Origin: Bacteroidota bacterium
GTDB taxonomy: Bacteria; Bacteroidota; Bacteroidia; Bacteroidales; DTGW01
Length of the DNA stretch: 52,850 bases
NCBI GenBank assembly: GCA_029572965.1
Contig: JAKPQD010000223.1
Coordinates: 1 to 52,850, forward strand
Reading direction: 5' to 3'
Below, in pieces: positions 41,550 to 49,310 of this stretch; position 1 is the first letter of the stretch, and each line of letters starts with the position of its first letter. The notes under the pieces were generated by a model. That model ran no database searches and was not told where the DNA came from. It saw nothing but the letters and a program-made list of their open reading frames with translations. The position numbers were made by a program, and so were the translations under genes.

Positions 41550-43691
41550 TCAGTCTTTTATCATTTTATCAAAAAGTTTCCGTTCTTTAAATTCTTCCTG
41601 TTTCCCATCATTCCATTGTCCCACCGGTCGCAGATAGCCAACAATCCTTGAAAAAACTTCGCATTCAGATGTTTGGCCTGTTTCGGCGCATTTAGGGCAT
41701 TGTTTGTGTTCACCAAACAGGTAGCCATGTTCCGGGCAAATGCTAAATGTGGGCGAAAGGGTAATATAAGGTAAATGGAACGTATGGGTTATTTTCTTAA
41801 TCAGCGCTTTTACAGAATCCACATGCAACTGTTTTTCGCCCAAAAAAGTATGAAATACTGTTCCTCCGGTGTATTTGGTCTGCAATCCGTCCTGAATAGT
41901 TAAAGCTTCGAACAAATCGTCTGTATAATTAACAGGTAATTGTGTTGAATTGGTATAATAAGGCTTTGCCCCTTTTCGCACATGTACTTCGTTGGCAGTA
42001 ACAATGTCGGGATATTCTGCTTTGTCAATTTTTGCCAAACGGTACGATGTGCCTTCGGCTGGTGTGGCTTCTAAGTTGTAGATGTTGCCAGTTTCGTCCT
42101 GGAATGTTTCGAGTTTTGAACGCATTACGTCCATTACTTTTTGGGCAAAGGCATAGCCTTTTTCCTGTACCAGATTGCAACCTAAGAAGTTGAGGCAACA
42201 TTCGTTCATGCCAACAATACCAATGGTTGAAAAATGGTTTTTCCAAAACTTACCTGTACGTTGTTTTACATGGCGTAAATAAAATTTTGAATACGGGTAA
42301 AGCCCTTTTTCGGTAAGGTTTTCAATTACTTTGCGTTTTACTTCAAGGCTTTCTTTGGCCAATTCCATCAGCTTATCGAGGCGTTGGAAAAATTCGGTTT
42401 CTGATTTAGATTCGTAACCCAAACGAGGCAAGTTTATGGTAACTACTCCAACACTTCCGGTAAGAGGATTTGCACCAAATAAGCCACCACCACGTTTTTG
42501 AAGTTCCCGTTTGTCTAAGCGTAAGCGGCAACACATGCTGCGCACATCGTCGGGACTCATATCGGAATTTACGAAGTTGGAAAAATAAGGAATACCGTAT
42601 TTGGCTGATATTTCCCATATTTTGGTGTAAGCAGGGTTGTCCCACTCGAAATCTTTGGTAATGTTATAGGTTGGTATTGGGAATGAAAATACACTGCCAT
42701 TTGCATCACCTTCGGCCATTACTTCAGCAAATGCAGCATTGAATATGTCCATTTCTGGCTGGAAATCACCGTAGGTTGCTTCTTGAGGTTTTCCGCCAAT
42801 TACAACGGGCTGATTCTTTAAAAACTCAGGTATTTTAAGATCAAGCGTAATATTGGTAAACGGTGTTTGAAAACCTACACGGGTTGGCACGTTTATATTA
42901 AACATGAATTCCTGTAAGGCCTGTTTTACCTGTGCATATTCTAGCTTATCGAAGCGAATAAATGGCGCAAGGTAGGTGTCGAAGTTTGAAAAAGCTTGTG
43001 CTCCGGCAGCTTCGCCCTGCATGGTATAAAAGAAATTTACTATTTGCCCTAAAATGGTACGCAAGTGTTTTGCCGGACGACTTTCTATTTTTCCTGTTAC
43101 GCCTTTAAAACCTGTAATAAGCAAATCTTCCAAATCCCAGCCAACACAGTAGACACTTAGAAAGCCTAAATCGTGGATATGAAAGCGACCTGATTGATAG
43201 GCTTGTTTAATTTCATCGGAATAGATGCGTTCTAACCAATATTGAGAGCTTACAATGGTGGCAATATGTTGGTTTAGACCTTGTAAAGAATAGGATGAAT
43301 TTGCACTTTCTTTTATGCGCCAATCATCGAGACTAAGGTATTTTTCAACGATGTCAAGATTGGAGAAAAGCTCTTTTGCATTACGAATATTTTCATGTTG
43401 CTTGCGATGAAGTATGTATGCTTTGGCAACATCAAACAATTTATTTTCAAACAACACCTTTTCTACAGTGTCTTGTACTTCTTCGACAGAAGGCGTGAAA
43501 TTCACCTTTTCGAACATACTCAATTGTTTCAACACATCGAGCATGAGATTTTCGGCTAATTGACGGTCGGGACGGCCAACAGCACGCAAGGCTTTAAAAA
43601 TAGCAAAAGTGATTTTTTCAGCTTCGAAAGGGAGTATACGCCCGTCACGTTTACTGATTTGAACATTTTTTAATGCACCATTAATCACCAT
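41550..43691 (-). CDS. nrdD: Anaerobic ribonucleoside-triphosphate reductase (class III)
   Basis: A 713-residue protein. An ATP-cone (about 8-95, QISKRDGRILPFEAEKITFAIFKAL) is followed by the catalytic barrel (MQGEAAGAQAFSNFDTYLAPF, DMSPDDVRSMCCRLRLDK, GGGLFGANPLTGSVGVVTINLPRL). The C-terminus has the zinc site CPEHGY...CPKC and the glycyl-radical loop RIVGYLRPVGQWNDGKQEEF, with Gly685 as the radical site. It reduces ribonucleotides without oxygen and without B12, needing NrdG. It is preceded by a cobalamin riboswitch, so this B12-independent enzyme is probably held back when cobalamin is plentiful. It is the first gene of the cargo block. Confidence 0.96.
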   Translation of the reverse strand: MVINGALKNVQISKRDGRILPFEAEKITFAIFKALRAVGRPDRQLAENLMLDVLKQLSMFEKVNFTPSVEEVQDTVEKVLFENKLFDVAKAYILHRKQHENIRNAKELFSNLDIVEKYLSLDDWRIKESANSSYSLQGLNQHIATIVSSQYWLERIYSDEIKQAYQSGRFHIHDLGFLSVYCVGWDLEDLLITGFKGVTGKIESRPAKHLRTILGQIVNFFYTMQGEAAGAQAFSNFDTYLAPFIRFDKLEYAQVKQALQEFMFNINVPTRVGFQTPFTNITLDLKIPEFLKNQPVVIGGKPQEATYGDFQPEMDIFNAAFAEVMAEGDANGSVFSFPIPTYNITKDFEWDNPAYTKIWEISAKYGIPYFSNFVNSDMSPDDVRSMCCRLRLDKRELQKRGGGLFGANPLTGSVGVVTINLPRLGYESKSETEFFQRLDKLMELAKESLEVKRKVIENLTEKGLYPYSKFYLRHVKQRTGKFWKNHFSTIGIVGMNECCLNFLGCNLVQEKGYAFAQKVMDVMRSKLETFQDETGNIYNLEATPAEGTSYRLAKIDKAEYPDIVTANEVHVRKGAKPYYTNSTQLPVNYTDDLFEALTIQDGLQTKYTGGTVFHTFLGEKQLHVDSVKALIKKITHTFHLPYITLSPTFSICPEHGYLFGEHKQCPKCAETGQTSECEVFSRIVGYLRPVGQWNDGKQEEFKERKLFDKMIKD

Positions 43692-43821
43692 AGGTTTGAT
43701 ATTTAGTAAGTTAATAAACCTAAATTATGGTAGCTTTGAATAAAAAAGGGGAATGAAAAATAAAGATATCTGCGCTCAGAAGCCTTTACTCTTCGCCTTT
43801 CACCCGAAAGCTACGAATTAC

Positions 43822-44000
43822 ATTACAGGCAGGTCTTCTGGCTCGTCCTATTTTGGCTGCCTTCCCATTCCGGCTTAACGGAACAGTGGCGAGGGTGTGC
43901 CAAAACTTTTTAAAGGACTTACAGCTACGGGGATAGCCCCGGATTTAAACCGGGTTCCCTTTTAATCCACAATCCCGAAAGTTTCGGGACAGGAACCTGT
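43822..44000 (-). promoter_or_regulatory. Cobalamin riboswitch (first, before nrdD)
   Basis: On the minus strand: ACAGGTTCCTG, TTAAAAGGGAACCCGG, CCCCGTAGCTGTAAGTC, the B12 box CGCCACTG, AATGGGAAGGCAGCC, and GACGAGCCAGAAGACCTGCCTGT. ACAGG at the 5' end closes with CCTGT at the 3' end. A hairpin CCCGAAACTTTCGGG occupies a variable arm. Both riboswitches are followed by a shared string GTAGCTTTCGGG, so one may have arisen from the other by duplication. The aptamer ends about 130 bp before the nrdD ATG. Confidence 0.93.
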
Positions 44001-44127
44001 AAATTTTAACGAAACAAAGGAATGTCATTTTTTCAACTAAACAATAGCAAATCGTATTAACTTTTGAACAGATGGTTGTTGAAAAGATGCAAAAAGCCCT
44101 AAATTGTATGAGCTGCACCCATGAAAA

Positions 44128-45372
44128 TTAATTTATTTTACTTAATCGGGATTTAGGTTTGGATGAAAGTTTCTCACTTAAAAGCATCATGTCATCACTT
44201 ACTTTTCTATCTAATATTTTAGCATAGTGCTGTGTAATGGTTAAATTTTTATGCCCAAGCATTTTGCTTACACTTTCGATTGAAACACCATTAGTTAAAG
44301 TTATCGTAGTTGCAAAAGTGTGTCGGGCAATGTGATAGGTTAATTCTTTCTCAATTTCGCAAAAGTCGGCAATTTCCTTTAGGTAGCTATTCATTTTTTG
44401 GTTACTAAGCACAGGAAGTAACTTGCCAGAATTTAAACATTGTGGATGATTTTTGTACTTTTCCAGTATTTCTAATGCCATTGGCAACAAAGGAATAGTT
44501 GCACGGGTATCTGTTTTCTGACGATGGGTATATATCCACTTTTCACCATCAATACCCATTGATATTTGCGAGCTGTCAAGCTTTTTTACATCGGCGTAAG
44601 CTAAACCTGTGTAACAGCTAAATAAAAATATGTCCCGTACCTGGTTAAGTCGTTCGGATTTGAACCTTTTATTTGCAATAGCCTGTATTTCTTCGTTGTT
44701 GAGATAAGCCCGTTCAACCTCTTTAATTTTGGCTTTGTAGTTCCTGAAAGGGTTCTTTTCTAACCAATCATTAGCTATGCAAATACGAATAACCTTGCCA
44801 AAATTCTTAATGTATTTGACTGCTGAATTGTTGTTGCACTTGCGAACGCTACGGAGATAAAACTCAAATTCTGTTATAAAAGCATGGTCAACCTGCCTAA
44901 TGTCAATATCGGAAACAGAATACTTCCACTTTAAAAAGTCAATGGTATGTTTTAATGAAGTTTTGTAGCGTTGTAAAGTTCCTGAGGCATATTCAGAACC
45001 CACCAAAGCCTCAATTTGTTTGTTGTGGTTTTCAAATATTTTCACCAGTGAACGGGGCTTTTCGCCTTTACCGATGTATTTATTTTTCAATGTTTCGGCT
45101 GTGATTAAATTTCCCGAATTTAATAGCTGACGATGGGCTTCGTAAACCTTTGTCTGAATGGTATCAAGGTAGGTATTCAGGGCTTTCGATTCTTCTTTAT
45201 TACCCGATGCCCGACCCGCTGACGGAATCCATTTGTCGGGTATGCACTCACGCCCTGTTGATGCTTCAGCTCGTTGGCTATTAACAGTAATACGCAAATA
45301 AATAGGAACTGGACCCGTTTCGTAGGTCTTTGGCTTCTTCAAATAGAAGAGCAAACTAAAAGTTGTGTTCAT
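44128..45372 (-). CDS. Tyrosine recombinase / integrase
   Basis: A 414-residue Bacteroidota integrase. It has an N-terminal arm-binding domain (LLFYLKKPKTYETGPVPIYLRITVNSQRAEASTGRE), a SAM-like core-binding domain (TLQRYKTSLKHTIDFLKW) and a catalytic domain with HRQKTDTRATIPL, LTYHIARHTFATT, MLGHKNLTITQHYAKI (H-x-x-R, H, and the nucleophile tyrosine). The first catalytic arginine is replaced: the block reads CYTGLAYADV where classic enzymes have TGLR. IntDOT and relatives lack this arginine too. The gene is the last of the element next to tRNA-Ser, with ACTCACC arm repeats in the flanking DNA. Confidence 0.92.
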   Translation of the reverse strand: MNTTFSLLFYLKKPKTYETGPVPIYLRITVNSQRAEASTGRECIPDKWIPSAGRASGNKEESKALNTYLDTIQTKVYEAHRQLLNSGNLITAETLKNKYIGKGEKPRSLVKIFENHNKQIEALVGSEYASGTLQRYKTSLKHTIDFLKWKYSVSDIDIRQVDHAFITEFEFYLRSVRKCNNNSAVKYIKNFGKVIRICIANDWLEKNPFRNYKAKIKEVERAYLNNEEIQAIANKRFKSERLNQVRDIFLFSCYTGLAYADVKKLDSSQISMGIDGEKWIYTHRQKTDTRATIPLLPMALEILEKYKNHPQCLNSGKLLPVLSNQKMNSYLKEIADFCEIEKELTYHIARHTFATTITLTNGVSIESVSKMLGHKNLTITQHYAKILDRKVSDDMMLLSEKLSSKPKSRLSKIN

Positions 45373-45486
45373 GGCTGGTGACCTTTTTAACTCACTTTTT
45401 AATGATACAAATTTAGATTTTCAGCCAATGCTATACAAGATGTTCAAATTCTGAACCACCTATTATACAAGCGTTTGAAGTAGTTC

Positions 45487-45531
45487 TGGTGAGTAATTTT
45501 TAGCCTTTGTTTTACTCACCGAATGACTCAC
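45487..45531 (+). repeat. Arm-type repeats, right copy
   Basis: TTTACTCACCGAATGACTCAC (45511-45531) is the partner of 24671-24691. An inverted GGTGAGTAA lies 15 bp to the left (45488-45496), which gives three ACTCACC units beside the integrase gene. Confidence 0.6.
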
Positions 45532-45577
45532 CAAAGTTGTGATAATTGGTGAATATTTTGATGAAGACTAAAAACGT

Positions 45578-45611
45578 AAAAGCCTGTAAGTCATACGATT
45601 TACAGGCTTTT
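45578..45611 (-). terminator. Terminator of tRNA-Ser
   Basis: AAAAGCCTGTAA and TTTACAGGCTTTT form a stem of about 12 bp 24 bp downstream of the tRNA 3' end on the minus strand, followed by TACGTTTTTAG. Confidence 0.7.
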
Positions 45612-45634
45612 GATTCGTTTTGGTTATGTTTCTG

Positions 45635-45722
45635 CGGAGAGTTAGGGATTCGAACCCTAGAAGCCCTTTTGGAGCTTACACACTTTCCAGGCGTGCGCCT
45701 TCGACCACTCGGCCAACTCTCC
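45635..45722 (-). tRNA. tRNA-Ser(GGA)
   Basis: The minus strand reads GGAGAGTTGGCCGAGTGGTC and so on. The acceptor GGAGAGT pairs with ACTCTCC, the anticodon stem is CACGC/GTGTG with loop CTGGAAA (anticodon GGA, codons UCC and UCU). There is a long variable arm typical of serine tRNAs (AAGCTCCAAAAGGGCTTC), and TAGGG TTCGAAT CCCTA is the T arm. CCA is not encoded. The gene is intact at the right border of the element, and its 3' end is the candidate integration site. Confidence 0.97.
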
Positions 45723-45830
45723 TTTGATGCTGCAAAGAAAACATATTTTTTCCAATCTGCCAATTTTTGGCTATTGCCTTTGAGCTCTTATTTAGTTCGT
45801 AATTTGTCATTCGTCATTCGTCATTTTTAC

Positions 45831-45838
45831 TACATTTG
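45831..45838 (+). promoter_or_regulatory. -7 box (TAnnTTTG) before the DUF502 gene
   Basis: TACATTTG followed by CA, 25 bp before the ATG at 45864. It is preceded by direct repeats of ATTCGTC. A TTTG lies 24 bp upstream, slightly too far for a classic -33. Confidence 0.5.
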
Positions 45839-45863
45839 CATAAATAGCATAATACATTAAAAT

Positions 45864-46481
45864 ATGTGGAAAGAACATACCAAAAAATTTTACAGGAGAA
45901 TCTTTGACTACTTTTTGCAAGGGCTTCTGTATATTGCTCCTTTGGGGCTTACGGTGTATTTCTTTGTGCTAATTCTTCAGTTTATCGGTGGTTTTGCCCA
46001 GGAATATTTTGATAAATGGCTCCCTTTCCATATTCCTGGCTTGGGAGTGATATTAATGTTTGCACTTATTACTATTGCCGGGTATTTTGGGCATAAGCTG
46101 ATTTTTACCCCTTTCAAGCTCTTATTGGAAAAGCTGTTGAGCAAGGCCCCGCTTATTGAGTCGGTTTATACCTCTATTCGCGACCTGATTTCGGCTTTTG
46201 TAGGGAAAGACAAAAAGTTCAACCAGCCGGTTTTGGTGAAAGTGAATAAAACTGCTGAGCTCGAGAAAATTGGTTTTCTTACTGCCAATGACCTTTCAGC
46301 GCTTAAAGTAAAAGGAAAAGTAGCGGTTTACTTTCCACATTCGTATGCTTTTTCTGGCGAACTTTTTATTGTTCCGTCTGAACTTGTTACCCCGCTTGAT
46401 ATTACTCCTGCCGAAGCAATGAAATTTATTGTATCTGGTGGTGTTACAGAAATTAACGATAACGAACCTGACAAAAAATGA
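45864..46481 (+). CDS. DUF502 membrane protein
   Basis: A 205-residue protein with two N-terminal transmembrane helices (FLQGLLYIAPLGLTVYFFVLIL; ILMFALITIAGYFGHKLIF). The cytoplasmic or periplasmic part contains LLSKAPLIESVYTSIRDLISAF and VYFPHSYAFSGELFIVPSE, matching the DUF502 family (LiaF/COG2928-type). Function is not established; members are often found near envelope genes. The stop overlaps the next start (ATGA), so it is translationally coupled to the large membrane-anchored protein that follows. Confidence 0.85.
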   Translation: MWKEHTKKFYRRIFDYFLQGLLYIAPLGLTVYFFVLILQFIGGFAQEYFDKWLPFHIPGLGVILMFALITIAGYFGHKLIFTPFKLLLEKLLSKAPLIESVYTSIRDLISAFVGKDKKFNQPVLVKVNKTAELEKIGFLTANDLSALKVKGKVAVYFPHSYAFSGELFIVPSELVTPLDITPAEAMKFIVSGGVTEINDNEPDKK

Positions 46482-49141
46482 GTGCAAAGACAAAAATAAG
46501 CGTTGGGATTATTGTTGTTGCTTTTTTTTGTCTGGGTATTTTGTTTTGGCAATATTTCAAACCTCAGAAGATACTTCTTTCGCCATTGAATGCAGTTCCT
46601 GAAAATACTGCAATAGTTATAAAAATAAATGGCATTCTTCCTTTTCTTCAGCATTTACAAGAAAATGACGTTTATCGGGCCATTAAAGATGAGCGTTTTA
46701 AGACTGAAATAGCAATACTATCAAATAAACTCGATAGTATTGCTCATGATATTTCAGGAGGTTTGTCGTTGTTTAGCGATTCTTCGGTTTATATTGCTAT
46801 TGAAGGTTTGTACAACAATAAGCCTAAGATACTTGTATTGTTTAATATTTCTGAAAAGATAACAATTAGTGAGATAAAAGGTTACGGGCAAGATGTTTTT
46901 GGTAACACTTTTCAAAAAATTGACACTGCTTTAATTTCAAATGTTTCTGCGTTGGATACTTCATGGGGCTTTTATCTGAAAAGCGGAATTTTAGTGTTGG
47001 GAAATAATTATCATTTTTTGGAAGCTTCAAAAAAATGTCTTACTGGCCGACATTCCTTATTTTCTGATACATTGTTCAGGCAAATGGCCAATATTGCCGG
47101 GAAAAAAGTTGCCGCTAATTTATTTGTTCAACCTAAAAGGTGTTTGAAGGCTTTAAAGCCATACATTGCAGAAAGCATATATAATAGCCTGGAACTTATG
47201 GTTGCAGATAAAGGTTTTACTGCTTTAGACATCAATATTGACAATAGTTTTATCGCTTTTCAGGGTTTTTCAAAAGGAACGGCTTCCAATTCTCTGTGGC
47301 CTAAAATTCTTAGGGCTGAAGAACCTGTTGAAGCTGTTGATTGGAGATTGTTGCCGGAAGGAGTGTATAATTTTTCAGCCTTCTCAATGTCAGACCCTTA
47401 CAACTATACTATATCGACCAATGAATTGTATAAAGCCATTGGCCAATGGTCTGAAAATATAAGAAAGCTAAATGATGACTTAAATAATAACTTGCTGAAA
47501 AGCTTCCAGCAATGTATTGGTTCGCAAGTTATTTCGATGACTGTAAAAAGTCCAGGCGGTCAGTTAAATAACTATTATATAGTTAAAACTAACCAGGAAG
47601 ATGCTACAGTGAGGTTTTTAAATATAATTTGTAAAGAAGAAAAAGATAAGCCTGTTAAATCTGATACTTCTGATGTGATATTGATCCGAAAGCTTAAAAA
47701 TCCTGATATTATAAAAGTACTTTTTGATAAAAAAGGAGATGCTGGCAAATACGAGATTGTTTGCAAATACAATGATTTTCTTGTTTTTGCCGAGTCTGAG
47801 TACGCTTTATACAGTTATCTGGATGTTTTAAAGGTAAACAAGTCAATACTTAACGATTCTGTCTTTGTTTCGGGCTGCAAAACTTTATTTTCAACGCAAA
47901 GTAATTATATCACGTACTTCAACTTAAGCAAAGCTTCAGAAGTCTTTTTTGAAAACCTTACTAATAAAGGAATTGATGTTGCCAGTCGTTATTTGGGTCT
48001 GGAGACGGGTAAAGCTACCTGGGGCTTTCAGCTTTCTGGCAATAACGAAATGTCTTATTGCAATGGTTTCATCAGAAATGAAGTAGATGTTAACCCTGTT
48101 TCGATGAAGCTTTGGGAAGTGCCTGTATCTGCTGGTGTTGCCGAAGTGTATAAAATGTATAATGCTGATTCGTCCATTTGTCGTATAATAGCTCAGGATA
48201 GCCTCAGGAATGTTTATATTCTTTCAGGAAAAGGAGATGTTTTATCTAAAATAAGCTGCCATAGTAAGATGTTGGGGCAACCTGTTTTTTATAAAAATAA
48301 AAGCAAACAGGATTGTATCGCATTTAATTCTTCTGACGAGCTTTATTTCGTTACTTTCAACGGCATGCTTTTAGAAAACAGCCCGATAAAACTACGAAAT
48401 AATGCTTCTGCCGGAATTGCAACTGCTGATTTTGATAACAATGGCAATTACCGATTTTACCTGCCCCTTGAAAATAAAGATATTGTAGCTTTAGACCAAA
48501 AAGGGAAAAAAGTTGATGGTTGGGCTTTTAAAAAGACTAATGGTGTCGTTCGCCTGCCTATTTTATGTTTTTCTTATAAAAATAAAGATTATCTTGTTGT
48601 TGCTGATGATAATAAACCCTTATTTCTTATGCGAAATGGCCTTGAACGTTTCAAGGTCAATAAAGCTGCCAAATGGGAAAATATAGCGGTGATGGGGGTT
48701 GAAAAGCTTGGCAGGTACTTCAAATTATATACACAGGAGAAAGATGGTTGTTTAAAATCTGTCTTTCCCGATGGCCATATTGAAAAGCTTCACTGTGATT
48801 CGTTCAGCATGTTTTTAAACGGCCAACAAATATTTTTTGTTAAGAAAGATTCTTTGACAATAAAACTATATAATACCAACTTTAAACCGCTAATTGACAG
48901 GGCACTGTTTAACACTGTTTCATCAATTACAGATTATACTTTTTCAGATAATATGGGTTTTATAGCGGCTTTTGACAAACTCTCGGGCTTGGTAACACTT
49001 TGTGACCAGCAAAAAGTGGTTAGCGGCTTTCCGGTCAATGCCTTTTCTCCTTTTATTTTTTGTACTTTAAAAAAACACAAACCTGACAATATTATTGTTG
49101 TCTGCGAAAATAAAAAGCTTGCTGCCTATTCTGTGCCTTAA
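46478..49141 (+). CDS. Large membrane-anchored protein, DUF3352-like, unknown function
   Basis: An 887-residue protein with one N-terminal membrane helix (ISVGIIVVAFFCLGILFWQYF) and a long extracytoplasmic part. The opening NAVPENTAIVIKING resembles DUF3352-like Bacteroidota proteins; the middle is mixed alpha/beta, and the end has propeller-like repeats such as NASAGIATADFDNNGNYRFYLPLENKDIVALDQKGKKVDGW and KNKDYLVVADDNKPLFLMRNG. No enzymatic motif is seen. It overlaps the DUF502 gene. Function unknown. Confidence 0.75.
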   Translation: MSAKTKISVGIIVVAFFCLGILFWQYFKPQKILLSPLNAVPENTAIVIKINGILPFLQHLQENDVYRAIKDERFKTEIAILSNKLDSIAHDISGGLSLFSDSSVYIAIEGLYNNKPKILVLFNISEKITISEIKGYGQDVFGNTFQKIDTALISNVSALDTSWGFYLKSGILVLGNNYHFLEASKKCLTGRHSLFSDTLFRQMANIAGKKVAANLFVQPKRCLKALKPYIAESIYNSLELMVADKGFTALDINIDNSFIAFQGFSKGTASNSLWPKILRAEEPVEAVDWRLLPEGVYNFSAFSMSDPYNYTISTNELYKAIGQWSENIRKLNDDLNNNLLKSFQQCIGSQVISMTVKSPGGQLNNYYIVKTNQEDATVRFLNIICKEEKDKPVKSDTSDVILIRKLKNPDIIKVLFDKKGDAGKYEIVCKYNDFLVFAESEYALYSYLDVLKVNKSILNDSVFVSGCKTLFSTQSNYITYFNLSKASEVFFENLTNKGIDVASRYLGLETGKATWGFQLSGNNEMSYCNGFIRNEVDVNPVSMKLWEVPVSAGVAEVYKMYNADSSICRIIAQDSLRNVYILSGKGDVLSKISCHSKMLGQPVFYKNKSKQDCIAFNSSDELYFVTFNGMLLENSPIKLRNNASAGIATADFDNNGNYRFYLPLENKDIVALDQKGKKVDGWAFKKTNGVVRLPILCFSYKNKDYLVVADDNKPLFLMRNGLERFKVNKAAKWENIAVMGVEKLGRYFKLYTQEKDGCLKSVFPDGHIEKLHCDSFSMFLNGQQIFFVKKDSLTIKLYNTNFKPLIDRALFNTVSSITDYTFSDNMGFIAAFDKLSGLVTLCDQQKVVSGFPVNAFSPFIFCTLKKHKPDNIIVVCENKKLAAYSVP

Positions 49142-49310
49142 TAACAAAACAGCTTTTTCAATATAAATTGTTGAGCTTTCATAAAAGTATTTCATATATT
49201 TAAACCAATTTTGTATATTTATAAATAAGAATAACTTAGTCAGACAGGCTTAATTGTTTATAAATGATTGCATTAGAGTTATTGGTGTAAAATCATTAAA
49301 GTTAGTTTCG

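Larger units (their letters stand above)
24601..45634. mobile_element. Integrated element with tyrosine recombinase, RteC and cobalamin cargo
   Basis: A region of about 21 kb is flanked by host metabolic genes. Its right end carries a Bacteroidota tyrosine recombinase ending 263 bp from tRNA-Ser; its left end carries a tRNA-Ser-like fragment. Both ends contain an almost identical 21-bp sequence built from ACTCACC units, interpreted as integrase arm sites. Inside are RteC, an Xis-like HTH protein, DnaD- and DnaC-like replication proteins, a small phage-like cassette and a cobalamin uptake operon. No relaxase, coupling protein or type IV secretion genes are visible, so transfer would need a helper or has been lost. 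Exact borders are uncertain by some tens of bases. Confidence 0.62.

Noticed and set aside
45546-45860. 104-codon plus-strand ORF over tRNA-Ser
   Set aside because: It covers the antisense strand of an intact tRNA gene and its terminator.
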